From contig BDIU01000014.1 in assembly GCA_002118135.1 (NCBI GenBank), positions 1-64,000 on the forward strand: a stretch of DNA of 64,000 bases, given 5' to 3'. The translations under genes were made by a program, and so were the position numbers. Shown in pieces: positions 51,301-63,876 of the stretch. The stretch is from Trebouxia sp. TZW2008. Taxonomy: Eukaryota; Chlorophyta; Trebouxiophyceae; Trebouxiales; Trebouxiaceae. The notes under the pieces are model-generated. The model ran no database searches and was not told the DNA's origin. It saw only the letters and a list, made by a program, of their open reading frames with translations. Each line of letters starts with the position of its first letter. The first letter of the stretch is position 1.

Positions 51301-54300
51301 TCAAGCCTTGCTTTGACAAGTATGTGGAGCGTGTGTTGGACTTCATCAGGTGTGTCTCATACCATGGTGTCCTCAGAACAATGCCCTCACTGTGATGTGC
51401 ATGGCACAGCAGCAAAACGCACTGATTGTTGACGTCTATAGCACCTTATGTCTGCTATATGTCGCAAGTAGCATCAAACACATGGACTGCATGACATCTG
51501 CACCATCTTGTGCCAGATACTAACTGCAGTACAAATTTTTGCATTCAACACTTGTTGATTGAAAGACACTTTCACATGACTTGTCTTACCTGTGCTGTAC
51601 AGGTGCTGTGACCTAGTGACATGACAGCACCTTGCTGTCCCAACATGCAGTGGCATAGAATGCCAAGTCAAGCTTGGCTGACATCTCCATGCTGTGCAGG
51701 GTGAACCTGAAGGCAGTGATGTACAATGAGGCAGTGTGCCAGGTCACCACTCTGATGACTCTCCTCAATGGCTGTCTGCTCAAGTCAGTCACGGAGAACT
51801 CCACCCTGCCACCACTGCACTATGAGCGCATCTTCATGTACTGTATGGCCTGGGGTCTGGGAGGCTTGCTGGATGTTAAGGACAGGCCAGGCCTTGATGC
51901 AGAGTTACGCAGCATGTCTGAGGCTTTGCCTAAGAAGGTGTGATCTTGTGTTTTGCTCACAGTAGCTATTAAAACTGCAGTCGTGACAGCTATGTCAGAG
52001 TAGTGCCTATACTCACTCATTTGGCGTTTCAGTGTGTGCACAAGAGGCGCAAAGTGCTTGCACAGTCTTGACCCTGCATTATAGCACACATGTCTGAAGG
52101 AAAGCTCTTTCAGCATGGTTGCTTGCAAGCTGTCTGTATAGTCTGCAGCCATTTACCATTTGTTCTTGCTGACAGGGTGAGGAGGGTGACACAGTGTTTG
52201 AGTATCTTGTCAGGGAGGACAATGCTGAGTGGCAGCACTGGAGGGAGTGCGTGCCCAGCTGGAAGTATCCCAAAGAGCAAGAGCGGCCCAAGTTTGCTCA
52301 GTTGGTCATCCCTACCCTGGATAGTGTGCGCTATGAGAAGCTGCTGACACTGGCATACAGTGTACAGAAGGTGAGCAGGTTTGCATATTCTTGGCAGCAG
52401 ACCAGGCAGCAGGCTGCAGCGTATGCCACACATGTGCCACTGACATCATGCTTATGTGACCTCATCACAGTCAGCTTCTTTCCAGTTGCAGCAGTGACTG
52501 CTTGCCTTGCGTCCACAAGCTTGTTATTGTGTGTATGATTTCACTGCAAAAGCTCCCCATCCCTTTTTTGATTTTTGTGGACTGTTTTCAGTCTCCTTTC
52601 AATGATCTATCTTGGATTGGGTTGAAACGTACTGCAGGCATCTTTGCTGGTTGGCGGAGCTGGAACAGCCAAGACTTCCATCATCAATCTGTTCCTGTCC
52701 CGTTTCAACCCAGAGGAGGCTTCCAGCAAGACCATCACCTTCTCATACCTCACCACCCCTCAGATTTTCCAGATGTCTGTCGAGGTGAGAGTGTTGTCAC
52801 AGTCTATACATCATATATGTGCACAGCAGTTGCAGGCTGCTTGCGTGAGGATAGCTAAGTATAGCAATGCCTGGGCCGTCTGCCTGCTTGTATGCATCCT
52901 GAATACGCTTTCAGCATATGTGCAGCTGCGTATAGCATTGGCAGCAGAGCTATGTCTGCTGATTCCCTACAGCTGTGGCAGCCTCACATGTTGCCTTTTC
53001 ATCTTTGGACTGCTGCCTCAGCTTTCAAGCTGCTGTGCAGGGCTGTGTTGAGAAGAGACAGGGTCGCACCTTTGGACCGCCAGGCGGCAAGATCATGTCA
53101 ATCTTCATTGACGATATCTCCATGCCTGCTATCAATGACTGGGGTGACCAGGTCACCAACGAGATTGTACGCCAGCTGCTGGAGCAAGGTGGCATGTACT
53201 CATTGGACAAGCCAATTGGTGACATGAAGTTCATTGTAGACTGCAGGTAAGCTTAACATAATTTCAATCCGCCCTCAAACACAGGTTGCTGCAAGCACTG
53301 TCTGCAACACAGCGTGTAGATTGAAGACTGCCGTGATTGCTCCCTCTAATCTGAGCTCTGCTTGCGCCCGGAAATGTCGTAGCCAAGCTTGTGTTGACTG
53401 CTGGCCTGCGCATTGAAGGCTGTTTGCTCTTTGTGTGCAGGTACTTTGCTGCAATGAACATTCCAGGTGGTGGCAAGAATGACATACCAAACAGGCTCAA
53501 GCGCCAATTTGCCATCTTCAATGTGCCTCTGCCCTCAGTGGCTGCCATCAACAACATCTTTGGTGCCTTGGTCAGGGTAAGTTGCACTGTCCAGGATTTC
53601 GGCACAAAGCATACCAGGGCGTCCATGACTCTTTGCCCAGCAACGAGCTGTGCCTGCTCCTGTCAGTGTCATGCTGCACTTGACAGCCAAGGTCCACATC
53701 CACATGGTCCCCTCGTTTGGCATGAGACAAGTCAGCGACTGTCTATACATTACCTGCAGCTCATGCAGCACGATCAGCATTGTCTGTGAACAGGCCAGCC
53801 CGATCCCAGACTATCATAAGCTATGCCACATGCTCTGCAGGGACGCTTTGATCCTGACAACTTCAACCAGGCTGTTGTAGATGTGGCACAGAAGCTGGTG
53901 CCCTTGACAGTCACTTTGTGGAACAAGGTGTCAGCCAAGATGCTGCCAACACCAGCCAAATTTCACTACCTCTTCAACATGCGTGAGCTGTCCAAGGTAT
54001 ACATTGCCTTCACTATTGTAGTTGTCAACCCAGCAAGCTTTTACTTCATTTTCCTAGGGCAAAATAGCAATGAATGGCTGCTGCTGATATGGCCAATGCT
54101 GCATTGCAACAAGCGCGTCCAAATTGTAGCAAGTGCTTGCTCAATGTGCTATTATGCCAAGGAGCAAGACTGGCATTTGGTTTTTGAACTTTGCAGGTAT
54201 TCCAAGGAGTCATTTTGGCATCAAGGGACAGGTTTATGAAGAATTCGCCGCTGGGTGAGCTGCCTCCTTTTGGGGGAAATGTCACCGGCCCAGACGGTTA

Positions 54301-57300
54301 CCTGCTGGGCCTGTGGGTCCATGAGTGCCAGCGTGTCTTCAGTGACAAGATGATCACCCTTGAAGACAAGGCTTGGGTTGATGGCACCATCCAGGAGTTG
54401 TGCAAGTCCAACTTTGCCCCAGAGCTCACCAAACAGGTTTGAGAAATTGCTGCAGCCTGTGAGCTGCGCATCATGACTAGTGCCAAATGCTGCTTTCAGC
54501 GTCAGCACATCGCCTGCAAGCATCTGTTGGGCAATCGCTGCAAAGTCACATAGTATCATACAGCTTGCTACCCGGTGCTTGAATGAGCCTGTGGCAACAA
54601 TCTACGAGGTGTCATGAATGCACAATTTTTTAATTTGGGTAGCAAGGAATGCTGCACGGCATAATGCTCAATGACTTGCCAATGTTTTGAGCAGGTGCAT
54701 GAGCCCATATACTTTGTGGACTTCCTGCGTGAGCCCACGTATGACAATGACACTGGTGAGGTCATTGACGCCCACCCCTCCTTCTATGAGTCCATCCAAG
54801 GTGGCCTGCCAGACATCAGGAAGCGTGTGGAGGGCTTGCAGCGCAAGTTCAATGAGGAAAGCAAGGCGGTCAAGCTGGAGCTGGTGCTGTTCCAGGATGC
54901 GCTGACTCACCTTATGAGAATCAGCAGGCTGCTGGCCATGGACAGGGGCTCTGTTCTGCTGGTTGGTGTTGGAGGCTCTGGCAAGCAGTCACTGTCAAGA
55001 CTAGCTGCATACATTGCAGGTAGGTTCTTGTCCAGTTCATTCATTCACTCATTCATTCTATACGTGTGCTAGACAGGCTCAGCAGGCCCAGCAACGTACA
55101 CACTGGAGCCATCAATTGTCTCCAATGAGTTTGGGTCTGTGCTATCCTAGACCATTTGATTTGTGCAGGAAGGTAGATTTTTGTCCAATGCTCTTGTCCA
55201 TTTGTAGAAAATATGAATCTGTATTTACTGCAATGCATGCGGCCCTTGCTATCTGCCTTGAAGAGATGCTGGATTGATTTGAAAAACACTGGCAGTCCAG
55301 TAAGGCCGAATCAGTTGAGGAGAGGAACAGCCTGTCTGACTATAGATGTCCTCAGTAACAAAAATCAAGCATCGGAAAACAGGCTGTCTAAAATGCGCCT
55401 GTGTTTCTGCAGGTGCCATGCCATTCCAGATCACCATCACCAAGACATACAATGTCACCAACCTCTTTGATGACATCAAGAGCCTGTACAAGGTGGCAGG
55501 CATCAAGGGCCAACCAGTGGCCTTCATCTTCACGGACAATGAGGTCAAGGAGGAGGGTTTCCTGGAGTACATCAACCAGATCCTCATGACTGGAGAGGTG
55601 GCTGGCCTATTTGCCAAGGATGAGCTGGACTCCATTGTCAATGACATCAGGCCTGTCATGAAGGCTGAATCTCCAGGTATGCGCGCCTTGCAATGCTGCA
55701 AAGCATTGAGCATGAAATCAAAGGTGTTTGGCAATGCAGTTGAGCTGTCCAGAGCTGACTTGCATACTTTTGTTAACCCAAATAGAAATCGAGTGTGTGA
55801 TGCAAGGCATGAGTGCTTGCAGTGTCAATCAACCAGCAGCGAAAACCTCTGCATCACTTAGCCTTTCTTTGCAGCAGCCATGTGTGTACACTTGATTGAC
55901 ACGCATAAACTCCAGCCACTTTGCTTCCGCGCAGGCATTGTGGACACTTGGGACAACTTGTACAACTTCTTCCTGGGCCGTGTCAGGGACAAACTGCACG
56001 TCTGCCTGTGCTTCAGTCCAGTGGGAGCCAAGTTTAGTCGCCGTGCTCAGCAGTTTCCAGGTCTCATCAATGGCTGCACAATCGACTGGTTCCTGCCTTG
56101 GCCTGAAGAGGCCCTGACCTCTGTCTCTGGCAAGTTCATTGATGAGTTCCCCATGGCCTGCCCAGACCCTGTCAAGGACTCTTTGAAGGTCATGATGGGT
56201 CAGGTCCACGTCAACGTCACAGCAGCCTGCCAGGAATACTTTGAGAAATTCAGGCGGCATGTATATGTCACACCCAAGTCATACCTCTCCTTCATTGCTG
56301 GGTACAAGTCCTTGTACGAGAAGAAGCTGGTGTACGTAAGGGAGCTGGCAACATCCATCAACAGTGGCCTATCCAAGATGGGAGAGGCCAAGGTGGACGT
56401 GAACAAGATGAAGGGAGAGCTGGCCATCAAGAACACTGACCTGGCTGCTGCTACCAAGGAAGCTGAGAAGCTGCTGAAGGAGATCAGTGAGAACACTGCC
56501 ATCGCTGAGAAGGAAAAGCAGAAGGTGAGCAAAGCAGCAGCACAGCTCAGCAGCTTGCAATGACTTCAGCAACGCCTGCTATCATCGTCATCATCATGAT
56601 ATCATCCACTTGCTTGCTGGTTTCATGAACATGCATTCAATGACTGACAGCAGTTTCTGTGAGTCTGCTGCTGTCGCCTTATGGGAATGGTGGCAGCTGT
56701 GATTTGCACTTGGCTTGTTTCATGTCAAGTGCAAAGCACAGTACATGATTTCTTTGGGAAAGCATACATGACTGAAGCAGATAAAAGTGCATGAGCAGAC
56801 TGAGCTGGGTCTTGACAGCCGTTCATTGCTGCAGGTGGCAGTGATTGTGGATGGCGTGACCAAGAAGGCAGCAGAAATTGCCACTGTCAAGGATGATGCA
56901 GAGAGGGACTTGGCAGCTGCCAAGCCTGCCCTTGACGCCGCCTTGTCAGCTTTGAACAGCATCACCCAGAAGGATATTGTGGGCTTGAAGGCCCTAAAGA
57001 ACCCTCCTGATGTTGTCAAGCGTATCTTCGACTGTGTGCTGCTCCTCAGGCAAGCTGTTCACACTAGCATATCTTACTGCATGTCTGAGCATTGCCACCA
57101 CTGCTGTTGAACCAGCGTATCAGGAATTTGCTGCATGTGCCATTGGATAATGAGTGGTACTTGCAAGATCACAGCTTGCTTTTGCGAGTAGCACAGCATG
57201 ATCAGCATCATGTCTGCACTTTGCGCTGGTATCTGCAAGCGCTGTGAATGAACCGTGCACTATCATTGCAGTGCCAGCAAGCTAATCTGAGGGATGCAAA

Positions 57301-60300
57301 CCTGCAGGTATCTGCCAGTGCAGAAGGCCATCTGGCAAGATGTGAAGGGCTCTCAGGTGCTGCTGGGCACCTATGATGAGGCTGTACGCATGATGGGTGA
57401 CACCTCTTTCCTGAATGCCCTCATGAACTTCCCCAAGGAGCAAATCACAGATGAGACAGTGGAGCTGCTGCAGCCATACTTCCAAGCGCCAGACTTCAAC
57501 TTTGAGTCTGCCAAGAAGGCCAGTGGCAATGTGGCTGGCCTGTGTAACTGGGCTGCAGCCATGTGCACCTACCACGATGTGGCCAAGGTGGTGGAGCCCA
57601 AGATTGCCACTCTCAGAGCAGCTGAGGCTGAGCTGAAGGTTGCCACCAAGGAGAAGAACGCTGCTGAGGAGCGTATGGCCATTGTCCAGGGCAAGCTGGA
57701 TGAGATGCAGGTCAGCTGAAAATGCAGCTGATCACACCGGCATTGCTTGCTTGCCTGGCAGTGCACAACAGTCCTGCTTTGTTGTCTCAGAAAGCGTTCT
57801 TCAATGGCGTATTCAGCTTGACATGCGTGCTGCATGTGAGCTGATGATCTCATCAGGGTCTGACATCACTGTGTCACTCAGCATGTTCTGCCTGACACTG
57901 GAGCTTTGCAGAAGCGAAAACACTCCAAGTCAAAGGTTCAATTATTGACTGGATTCTGGCGTTTGTCGGTGTCAGAGCACCTTTGGCATTTTGCTCAAAG
58001 GCTTTGCGCATGCTTGCAGGCATCATTTGATGCAGCCATGGCTCAGAAGCAGGCGCTTGAGGATGATGCAACAGCCACTCAGCGCAAGATGGACAGTGCC
58101 AATGCGCTGCTGAGTGCACTTGCTGGTGAAGAGGGTCGCTGGACTCAGCAGTCCAAGGAGTTTGATGACACCATCCAGAAGCTCACTGGTATGCAACCCA
58201 AGCTGTTTGTGTTGTCTCTGACCGTCATGCATCTGTCTTGGCCAAATTCTGTGCCCATGTGACACAAGTATAGGAAGAACCTGTCACGGTGTGGCCTTTG
58301 ACAAAAGCTTTTGCCAAACATGAGAGCATTTCTTGACGGATTGCCAATCAGCAGCTGCATAGAACTATGCAATCCACATGATGTATCTTGCATCGAGGCA
58401 CAGCAGGCAGTCTCATTGCAATGCTGGTCTGATACAGGTGACTGTGCCATAGCTTCTAGCTTTGTGTCCTACTTGGGCCCCTTCAACAAGGAGTTCAGGG
58501 AGCTGCTGATCACCAGGGACTTCTATGGCGGCTGTGTCAAGCTGAACATTCCCGTCACCAAAGACATGCAGGTCACCAAGTTTTTGGTTGATGACTCTGA
58601 GGTTGGGGAGTGGACCCTACAGGTATGAACAGCTTGCTGCTTCCATCACGCCAAGACGACTGCTGCTGCTGCTGTCGCTGCTCATACTCTTGCGCAACAA
58701 AGTGCATGTGATTCTTTGCCTTTCGTTCCGAGTTGTTCTTAAACAGCATCGGGTCTATCCATATTTACTCACTCACATCTGAAGTCTGCGTGTAAACACT
58801 AAAACCTTGCAAAACCGCTGCATTTACAGTGGCATGCACTGAAGCTTGTTCAGGTTGCAATGCTCTGCAACATAGCAAGACAAAGTCCACAAAATCAAGC
58901 ATGCCATGTTTGGCCTGTCAAATCACAAAAATTGCCCCAGCATCTACAACATGTCTCTGTGCTTGCAGGGGCTGCCCACTGATGACCTGAGTGTTCAGAA
59001 CGGTATTATGGTGACAAGAGCCACCAGATATCCTGTGCTGGTTGACCCTCAGGGCCAGGGCCGCACCTGGATTATGCACAGGGAGGAGGCCAACCAGCTC
59101 AAGGTCACCCAGCTGAACGACAAGCTCTTCAGAAACCACCTTGAGGTATTCCACCTGTTTGCAAAACAGCACTTTCACACATGCAGCTGAAATACCTGTC
59201 AGTCCCCAATGGCCGCAACTTGCACACAAGTGCTTTGGCGGCTCTACAAACTTTTGACATGATGCTGCAAGGGTAGATGCAATGGTATGAACTTGCTTGA
59301 ACGCCCAACCACTCTGCTACTTTTGCAGTAGCTCTGCCTTATGGCAGCAGTTGCACACGCACATACTCCATAATGTGCATCCTAGTCTTGAGTGCAAGTG
59401 CTTTGCAATGGAGCCCTGTATCTGAAAACGCTTGCTTGCAGGACTGCCTGTCATTTGGCAAGCCACTGCTCATTGAGAACATTGAGGAGGAGCTGGATCC
59501 TGTGCTGGACCCTGTCTTGGAGAGGCGCTATGTCAAGAAGGGCCGTGGCTTCACTGTTGCCCTTGCTGACAAGGAGGTAAGCTACTGCTCCAGTGCTATC
59601 CCTCACCACCTGCCAGCATGCAACAGTCATTTGCACCCTTACATAGCAAAGGGAGGTTACTTTATGAGCAGCTTTGTCAAAATTGTAAGCGACACTGCAG
59701 ACCATGATGTGCTGCGTGTCAATGCATACAGTGCAGTGGCCAGAGAGCCAAAGAAAGCCATGCTGTCTAGCACGACTGTGCTTCACAATGCCAACACTTG
59801 CTGTCAGTGGCATGTCCCCTCACTGCAATAGTTCACAATGTTGGGCGCTCAGCATTATGCATGCATTTCAGGATCTGAAGATGCAGGCTGCCTTCAGCTG
59901 CTAGTCAGCTTACACTCCCCCTATACAGGCAGCTTCTGCCTGTTCTGTACCTTTCACTCACCCACCCACCCGAATCTGACAGCACCAACATGGGTGTGCT
60001 GTCCATGCAGGTGGATTACACAGACACTTTCCGCCTGTTCTGCACCACCCGCCTGCCCAACCCCCATTACACCCCTGAGCTCAGCGCCAAGGTGACCCTG
60101 GTGGACTTCACTGTCACCATGGCCGGCCTGGAGGACCAGCTGCTGGGCAAGCTCATCCTGAAGGAGAAGCACGAGCTGGAGGAGCAGAGGCAGGGCCTCA
60201 TGGAGGAGGTGCAGTCCTACAAGAAGAAGATCAAGCAGCTGGAGGATGACCTCCTGTTCAGGCTGTCCAACTCACAGGTGCAACAGCTGCACTGCTGCAC

Positions 60301-63300
60301 GCTTAGTCTGCATAGATAGTGCCTGAGTGCTGCTGGCTTCCAGTAGGAGCTGTGACACTCTACCACCTGCTTATTGCTGCTGCACATACTGACAGCATGC
60401 CAATAGAATCACACAGAAAAATTGATTGCTGCATCTGACTGCTGCTCTGTTACTGTAATGATATTATGTTTTGCATGCCTACCACCAGCAGCACATCTGT
60501 TTGTGGTTGTATGTGTGCGCGTATCTATGCCGATGGAAGCGCCAGTGTCAACCTGACAATCTCCTGTGCTTGCAGGGTAACTTGCTGGATGACACCGAGC
60601 TGATTGACGTGCTGGCAGTCACCAAACAGACTGCCGGTGAGGTCAACGAGCGCCTGACTGGCGCCAGTGAGACCAACAAGAAGATCAATGAAGCCTGTGA
60701 GGAGTATAGGCCAGTGGCTCACAGAGCCACCCTCATCTACTTCCTCATTGCTGAGTTCTCAGTGGTCAACTGCATGTACCAGACCTCTCTCAACCAGTTC
60801 AACCAGCTGTACGAGCTGGCCATTGACAACAGTGAGAAGGCAACACTGCCCAGCAAGCGTATCAACAACATCATTGACTACATGACGTATGAGATCTACT
60901 TGTACATCCAGCGTGGCCTGTTTGAGCGCCACAAGATCATCTTTGCCCTTATGCTCACCAGCAAGGTGCTGGCATCAGCTGGCAAGGTGAAGGCAGAGGA
61001 GATCGACATCTTCTTGAAGGGAGGAGGCGCCTTGGACATCAACAGTGTGCGCAAGAAGCCCAAGGTACTGCTTTTGACTATTTTGTGCATTTGTCGACGC
61101 ATGCTGTGCAGCTGTGTGTTTGCAGCTCTGTGGCACATGCTTTTGCATAGAATCATGTGCATGTTCAATGGTAGAGTGAAAGCTGTGTGCATGGTGGACT
61201 ACGTCATATGCAAACCAGTCTTGCCTTGTGCAACAGCAGTCATGTCTTGATGCTTGCCAGCATTGATGTCCTCTGTGTCTATGACATTCAATGATGTGTA
61301 TGTTGCTGTGCAGGAGTGGATTCCTGACTCAGTCTGGCTGAATGTGGTCGCCCTGTCAAGCATGACTGCATTGCATGACATTCCAGACAGTGTCTTCCGC
61401 AATGATGGTTTGTGGCGGCAGTGGTATGATGCTGAAGCGCCTGAGACAGCCAATGTGCCAGACTATGAGGATCGTCTGTCCAAGTTTGAGCGCATGTGTG
61501 TGGTCAAGGTATGTCTGTCTTGAGCTTGTCCTTCACATTGCAACTTTGTCAGTACTTGCCAAATTTGCCTTAGCGATTAAGAATGCCTTGCCAGTTTGAG
61601 CTAGCATGCAATGTTTTGCAGTACATCTGTACAAAGTGATTATTGCTTTAGAGGCAGCAATCCAGGGCTGTTTCTGCGCTTAGAGGCTCCCTTCATAACG
61701 CCTAATGGCAGACCTTCTCTTTTTGCATCTGCAACTTGCAGGCCCTTCTGCTTCTTGTCACTCTGTCTCTTGCTACATCATTTGTACCTGATGTGCAGGC
61801 TTTCAGAGAGGACCGCACGCTCATTGCAGCATCAGACTACATTGCTGATGCTCTTGGGCAGCGCTTTGTGGAGTCTGTGCCCCTAAATATGGAGCGTGCC
61901 TGGTCTGAGAGCCACCCCAAGTGCCCTCTCATCTGCTTGCTGTCCCCTGGAGCTGACCCTACCAAGCTCATTGAGGTCAACTCCCAACACCCATCTGCAT
62001 CGGTGCTACCAGTTTGCATCTGCACTGCTAGTGTGCAACAGCAGGATTATACAGCACACCTCCTTGTTTGAGCATTTCAGCCATGACATGGACTGTTTGC
62101 AACAAAAGTTCTGCCATTGGTCTCTGAGTGACCCTGCGACAGTGATCCTGTCACACAGACTGCAATGCTGACATTGCACCTCTGTCTGAAAGTGACATTT
62201 TCCTTTCCTCTTGCTTGTCCTGTGCTGATGTCTGCATTTTGATATGCCACAGGATCTTGCTAAGAAGAAGAAGATCAAGACACTGGGTGTCAGCATGGGT
62301 CAAGGACAGGAGATCATTGCCCGCAAGTACATGGCTAGTGCTACAGTTGAGGGTCAGTGGGTGCTTCTGCAGAACACCCATCTTGGTCTTGGCTACCTCA
62401 CAGAGGTACTGTACTGTTCAAAACATCTCCTACATTGCTTTTCGGAAGCCATGTCCCACAGTCCTGCCAGGCACCGCAGCCCACAGGTCTTTAATGCTGT
62501 GCTCTTGCATCATTGGTGTATTCCTTGCATTCCTTGCAAGCAACCTGTCATGTCTCAAACAGCAACAAGGATGTTGACACACAGTGCTTGAGTACTCTGA
62601 ACACTGCCAGATGTACCTTTTTTCCCTGTCTGAGCTCCTGTCAATGCTTTCAGCAGCTGTTGAGCAAAGTAAGTCTAATACAAGGCATTCAATCTGATTT
62701 GGCTTTGCAGGTTGAGCAATATCTGATCAAGACAGAGGATATCCATGAGGACTTCCGCCTGTGGATTACGGCTGAGCCTCACCCCAACTTCCCCATTGGG
62801 CTGCTGCAGATGGGCATCAAGATCACCAATGAGGCCCCTGTAGGCATGAAGGCTGGTCTCAGGGCCTCATACCAGTGGGTGTCACAGGTCAGACATCCCT
62901 TGTCACTATGCAGTGTAGCAACATTGTGCTCACTGGGCTGCATATGCTTCATCCTGTCTGTCATTCACCAGACATGCATGCCTGGCCTCTGGCTATGATC
63001 GCCACTGACACGCTGTGGTGATGTTGCGTACAGCTCATGATCTGCTACATGATCTGAAGTCTTGCTGCATTATGCTTTTGCAAATTGTGCTCATTGGGTG
63101 TGGACAGACTGCTGGCCTGTACCTGTCACAACACTGAACATCGTGCTTGATTGCTGCGCAGGACATGCTGGATGCTGTCAACAGGAATGACTGGCGCCAG
63201 CTACTGTTTGTGATGTGCTTCCTGCACTCCATTGTGCAAGAGAGGCGCAAGTTTGGACCAATTGGCTGGAACGTGCCATATGAGTTCAACCAGTCTGACC

Positions 63301-63876
63301 TGTCAGCATGTACACAGTTCCTGCAGGTAAACCCCACTGCTTGCATACTCATGAATGTCTCTCTGGTCAACATGTACACTGTGCGCGGCTTGCATCATAT
63401 GTGGCCCCTCCTCATGTCAAGTGTGCATTTTTCATAAATGGACCAGTGAAACAGCTTTCGTGACTGCATTGTTAGCTGATTCTCACACTTGATAGATCCA
63501 GTTTACAATGTCTTTCCATATTATAGAAGAGCTTAAACCCATGGCAGACCCGTGATGTAGCCTTGATTTGGACAATGCGCTGTCTGCTCAGTGCCGCTTT
63601 TGATATTTGCTGTATTGTCTTCTGCAGAATCATCTGCTGGAGGTGGATGCCAAGAAGGCAGCAGGGCCAACCTGGGAGACTGTGCGCTACATGGTCAGTG
63701 AGATCCAGTATGGTGGCCGCATCACGGATGACTTTGATCAGCTGCTGATGGACACCTATGCTGAGAAATACTTTCACCAGGAGGTGACCAGGTCAGGTTT
63801 TGAGCTGTACAAGGACGAGCGGGCTAGCATCAGCTACAAAATCCCTGACAGTGGCGAGATTGAAGGCTTCCGAAAG
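36327..63876 (+). CDS. ODA2: Outer-arm dynein gamma heavy chain (DNAH5/DNAH8/ODA2 type), 3' end beyond the window
   Basis: An ATP-driven microtubule motor of the axonemal outer dynein arm that powers flagellar beating. I place 57 exons, 12,492 bp or 4,164 codons, with every junction in phase; the Chlamydomonas gamma chain has about 4,485 residues, so roughly 300 are missing at the right edge. The start ATG ([11 protein letters not shown]) is followed by the usual short first exon. P-loops: AAA1 GPAGTGKT (about residues 1822-1829), AAA2 GPAGSGKS (about 2103), AAA3 GGAGTAKT (about 2430), AAA4 GVGGSGKQS (about 2809). Gamma-type rather than alpha or beta is shown by [39 protein letters not shown] and [12 protein letters not shown], which track DNAH5, and by the absence of N-terminal kelch repeats. 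Exon coordinates are given in the sub-features. Confidence 0.96.
42445..42570. repeat. 42-bp minisatellite, three copies, in a dynein intron
   Basis: Copies start at 42445, 42487 and 42529 (tctgctcac, then gactcatctt, then the gcaaaa end). The first two differ at about four positions and the third drifts at its end. It lies in the intron between exons 42335 and 42653. Confidence 0.88.
42653..48194 (+). other. ODA2: Dynein gamma HC exons 17-27: tail end and linker
   Basis: Exons 42653-42895, 43113-43397, 43693-43878, 44284-44439, 44600-44721, 45081-45317, 45724-45964, 46201-46470, 46846-47203, 47589-47764, 48020-48194. Contains [20 protein letters not shown] and [10 protein letters not shown], hallmarks of the linker (DHC_N2) region just before the motor ring. 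The intron after 45964 has a GC donor. Confidence 0.92.
45356..45426. repeat. (CTG)n / (CAG)n inverted repeat in a dynein intron
   Basis: A (TGC)n run of about nine units ending in ttgga (arm 45367-45388) is followed, after a 15-nt loop, by tccaa and a (CAG) run (arm 45404-45425). The arms pair perfectly over 22 bp. It lies 40 bp downstream of the donor at 45317, so the transcript can form a CUG/CAG hairpin. Confidence 0.9.
48437..50113 (+). other. ODA2: Dynein gamma HC exons 28-31: AAA1, main ATPase site
   Basis: Exons 48437-48708, 49101-49271, 49497-49646, 49884-50113. Walker [13 protein letters not shown], Walker B CFDEFNRI, sensor-[12 protein letters not shown]. All catalytic motifs are intact, so a functional motor is expected. 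Confidence 0.95.
50295..52370 (+). other. ODA2: Dynein gamma HC exons 32-35: AAA2
   Basis: Exons 50295-50454, 50718-51349, 51700-51937, 52176-52370. P-loop [12 protein letters not shown]; Walker-B-like [17 protein letters not shown] and the sensor stretch [16 protein letters not shown] are conserved. The 632-bp exon is the largest of the gene. Confidence 0.95.
52638..54436 (+). other. ODA2: Dynein gamma HC exons 36-40: AAA3
   Basis: Exons 52638-52784, 53041-53246, 53441-53576, 53841-53996, 54197-54436. P-loop GGAGTAKT, Walker [10 protein letters not shown], then [16 protein letters not shown], the conserved AAA3 end. Confidence 0.95.
54695..55676 (+). other. ODA2: Dynein gamma HC exons 41-42: AAA4
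   Basis: Exons 54695-55019 and 55413-55676, continuing into the next exon. P-loop [16 protein letters not shown] and the conserved [20 protein letters not shown]. Confidence 0.95.
55935..58188 (+). other. ODA2: Dynein gamma HC exons 43-46: end of AAA4, coiled-coil stalk and microtubule-binding tip
   Basis: Exons 55935-56524, 56835-57049, 57308-57710, 58020-58188. The first ends in the outgoing helix ([20 protein letters not shown]), the middle two carry the tip ([16 protein letters not shown] to CGNVAGLC-like [14 protein letters not shown]), and the last the return helix ([14 protein letters not shown]). The intron after 57049 has a GC donor. Confidence 0.93.
58438..63876 (+). other. ODA2: Dynein gamma HC exons 47-57: AAA5, AAA6 and part of the C-terminal domain
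   Basis: Exons 58438-58622, 58969-59145, 59442-59576, 60011-60277, 60576-61064, 61314-61508, 61799-61975, 62253-62405, 62711-62887, 63162-63326, 63628-63876. Marks: [94 protein letters not shown]. The last exon ends at a GTCAGC donor; the remaining C-terminal domain is outside the window. Confidence 0.94.

Noticed and set aside
61742..61798. Extension of dynein exon 53 upstream ([15 protein letters not shown])
   Set aside because: It would insert 19 hydrophobic residues into AAA6 between two conserved blocks; the acceptor at 61798 joins them directly.
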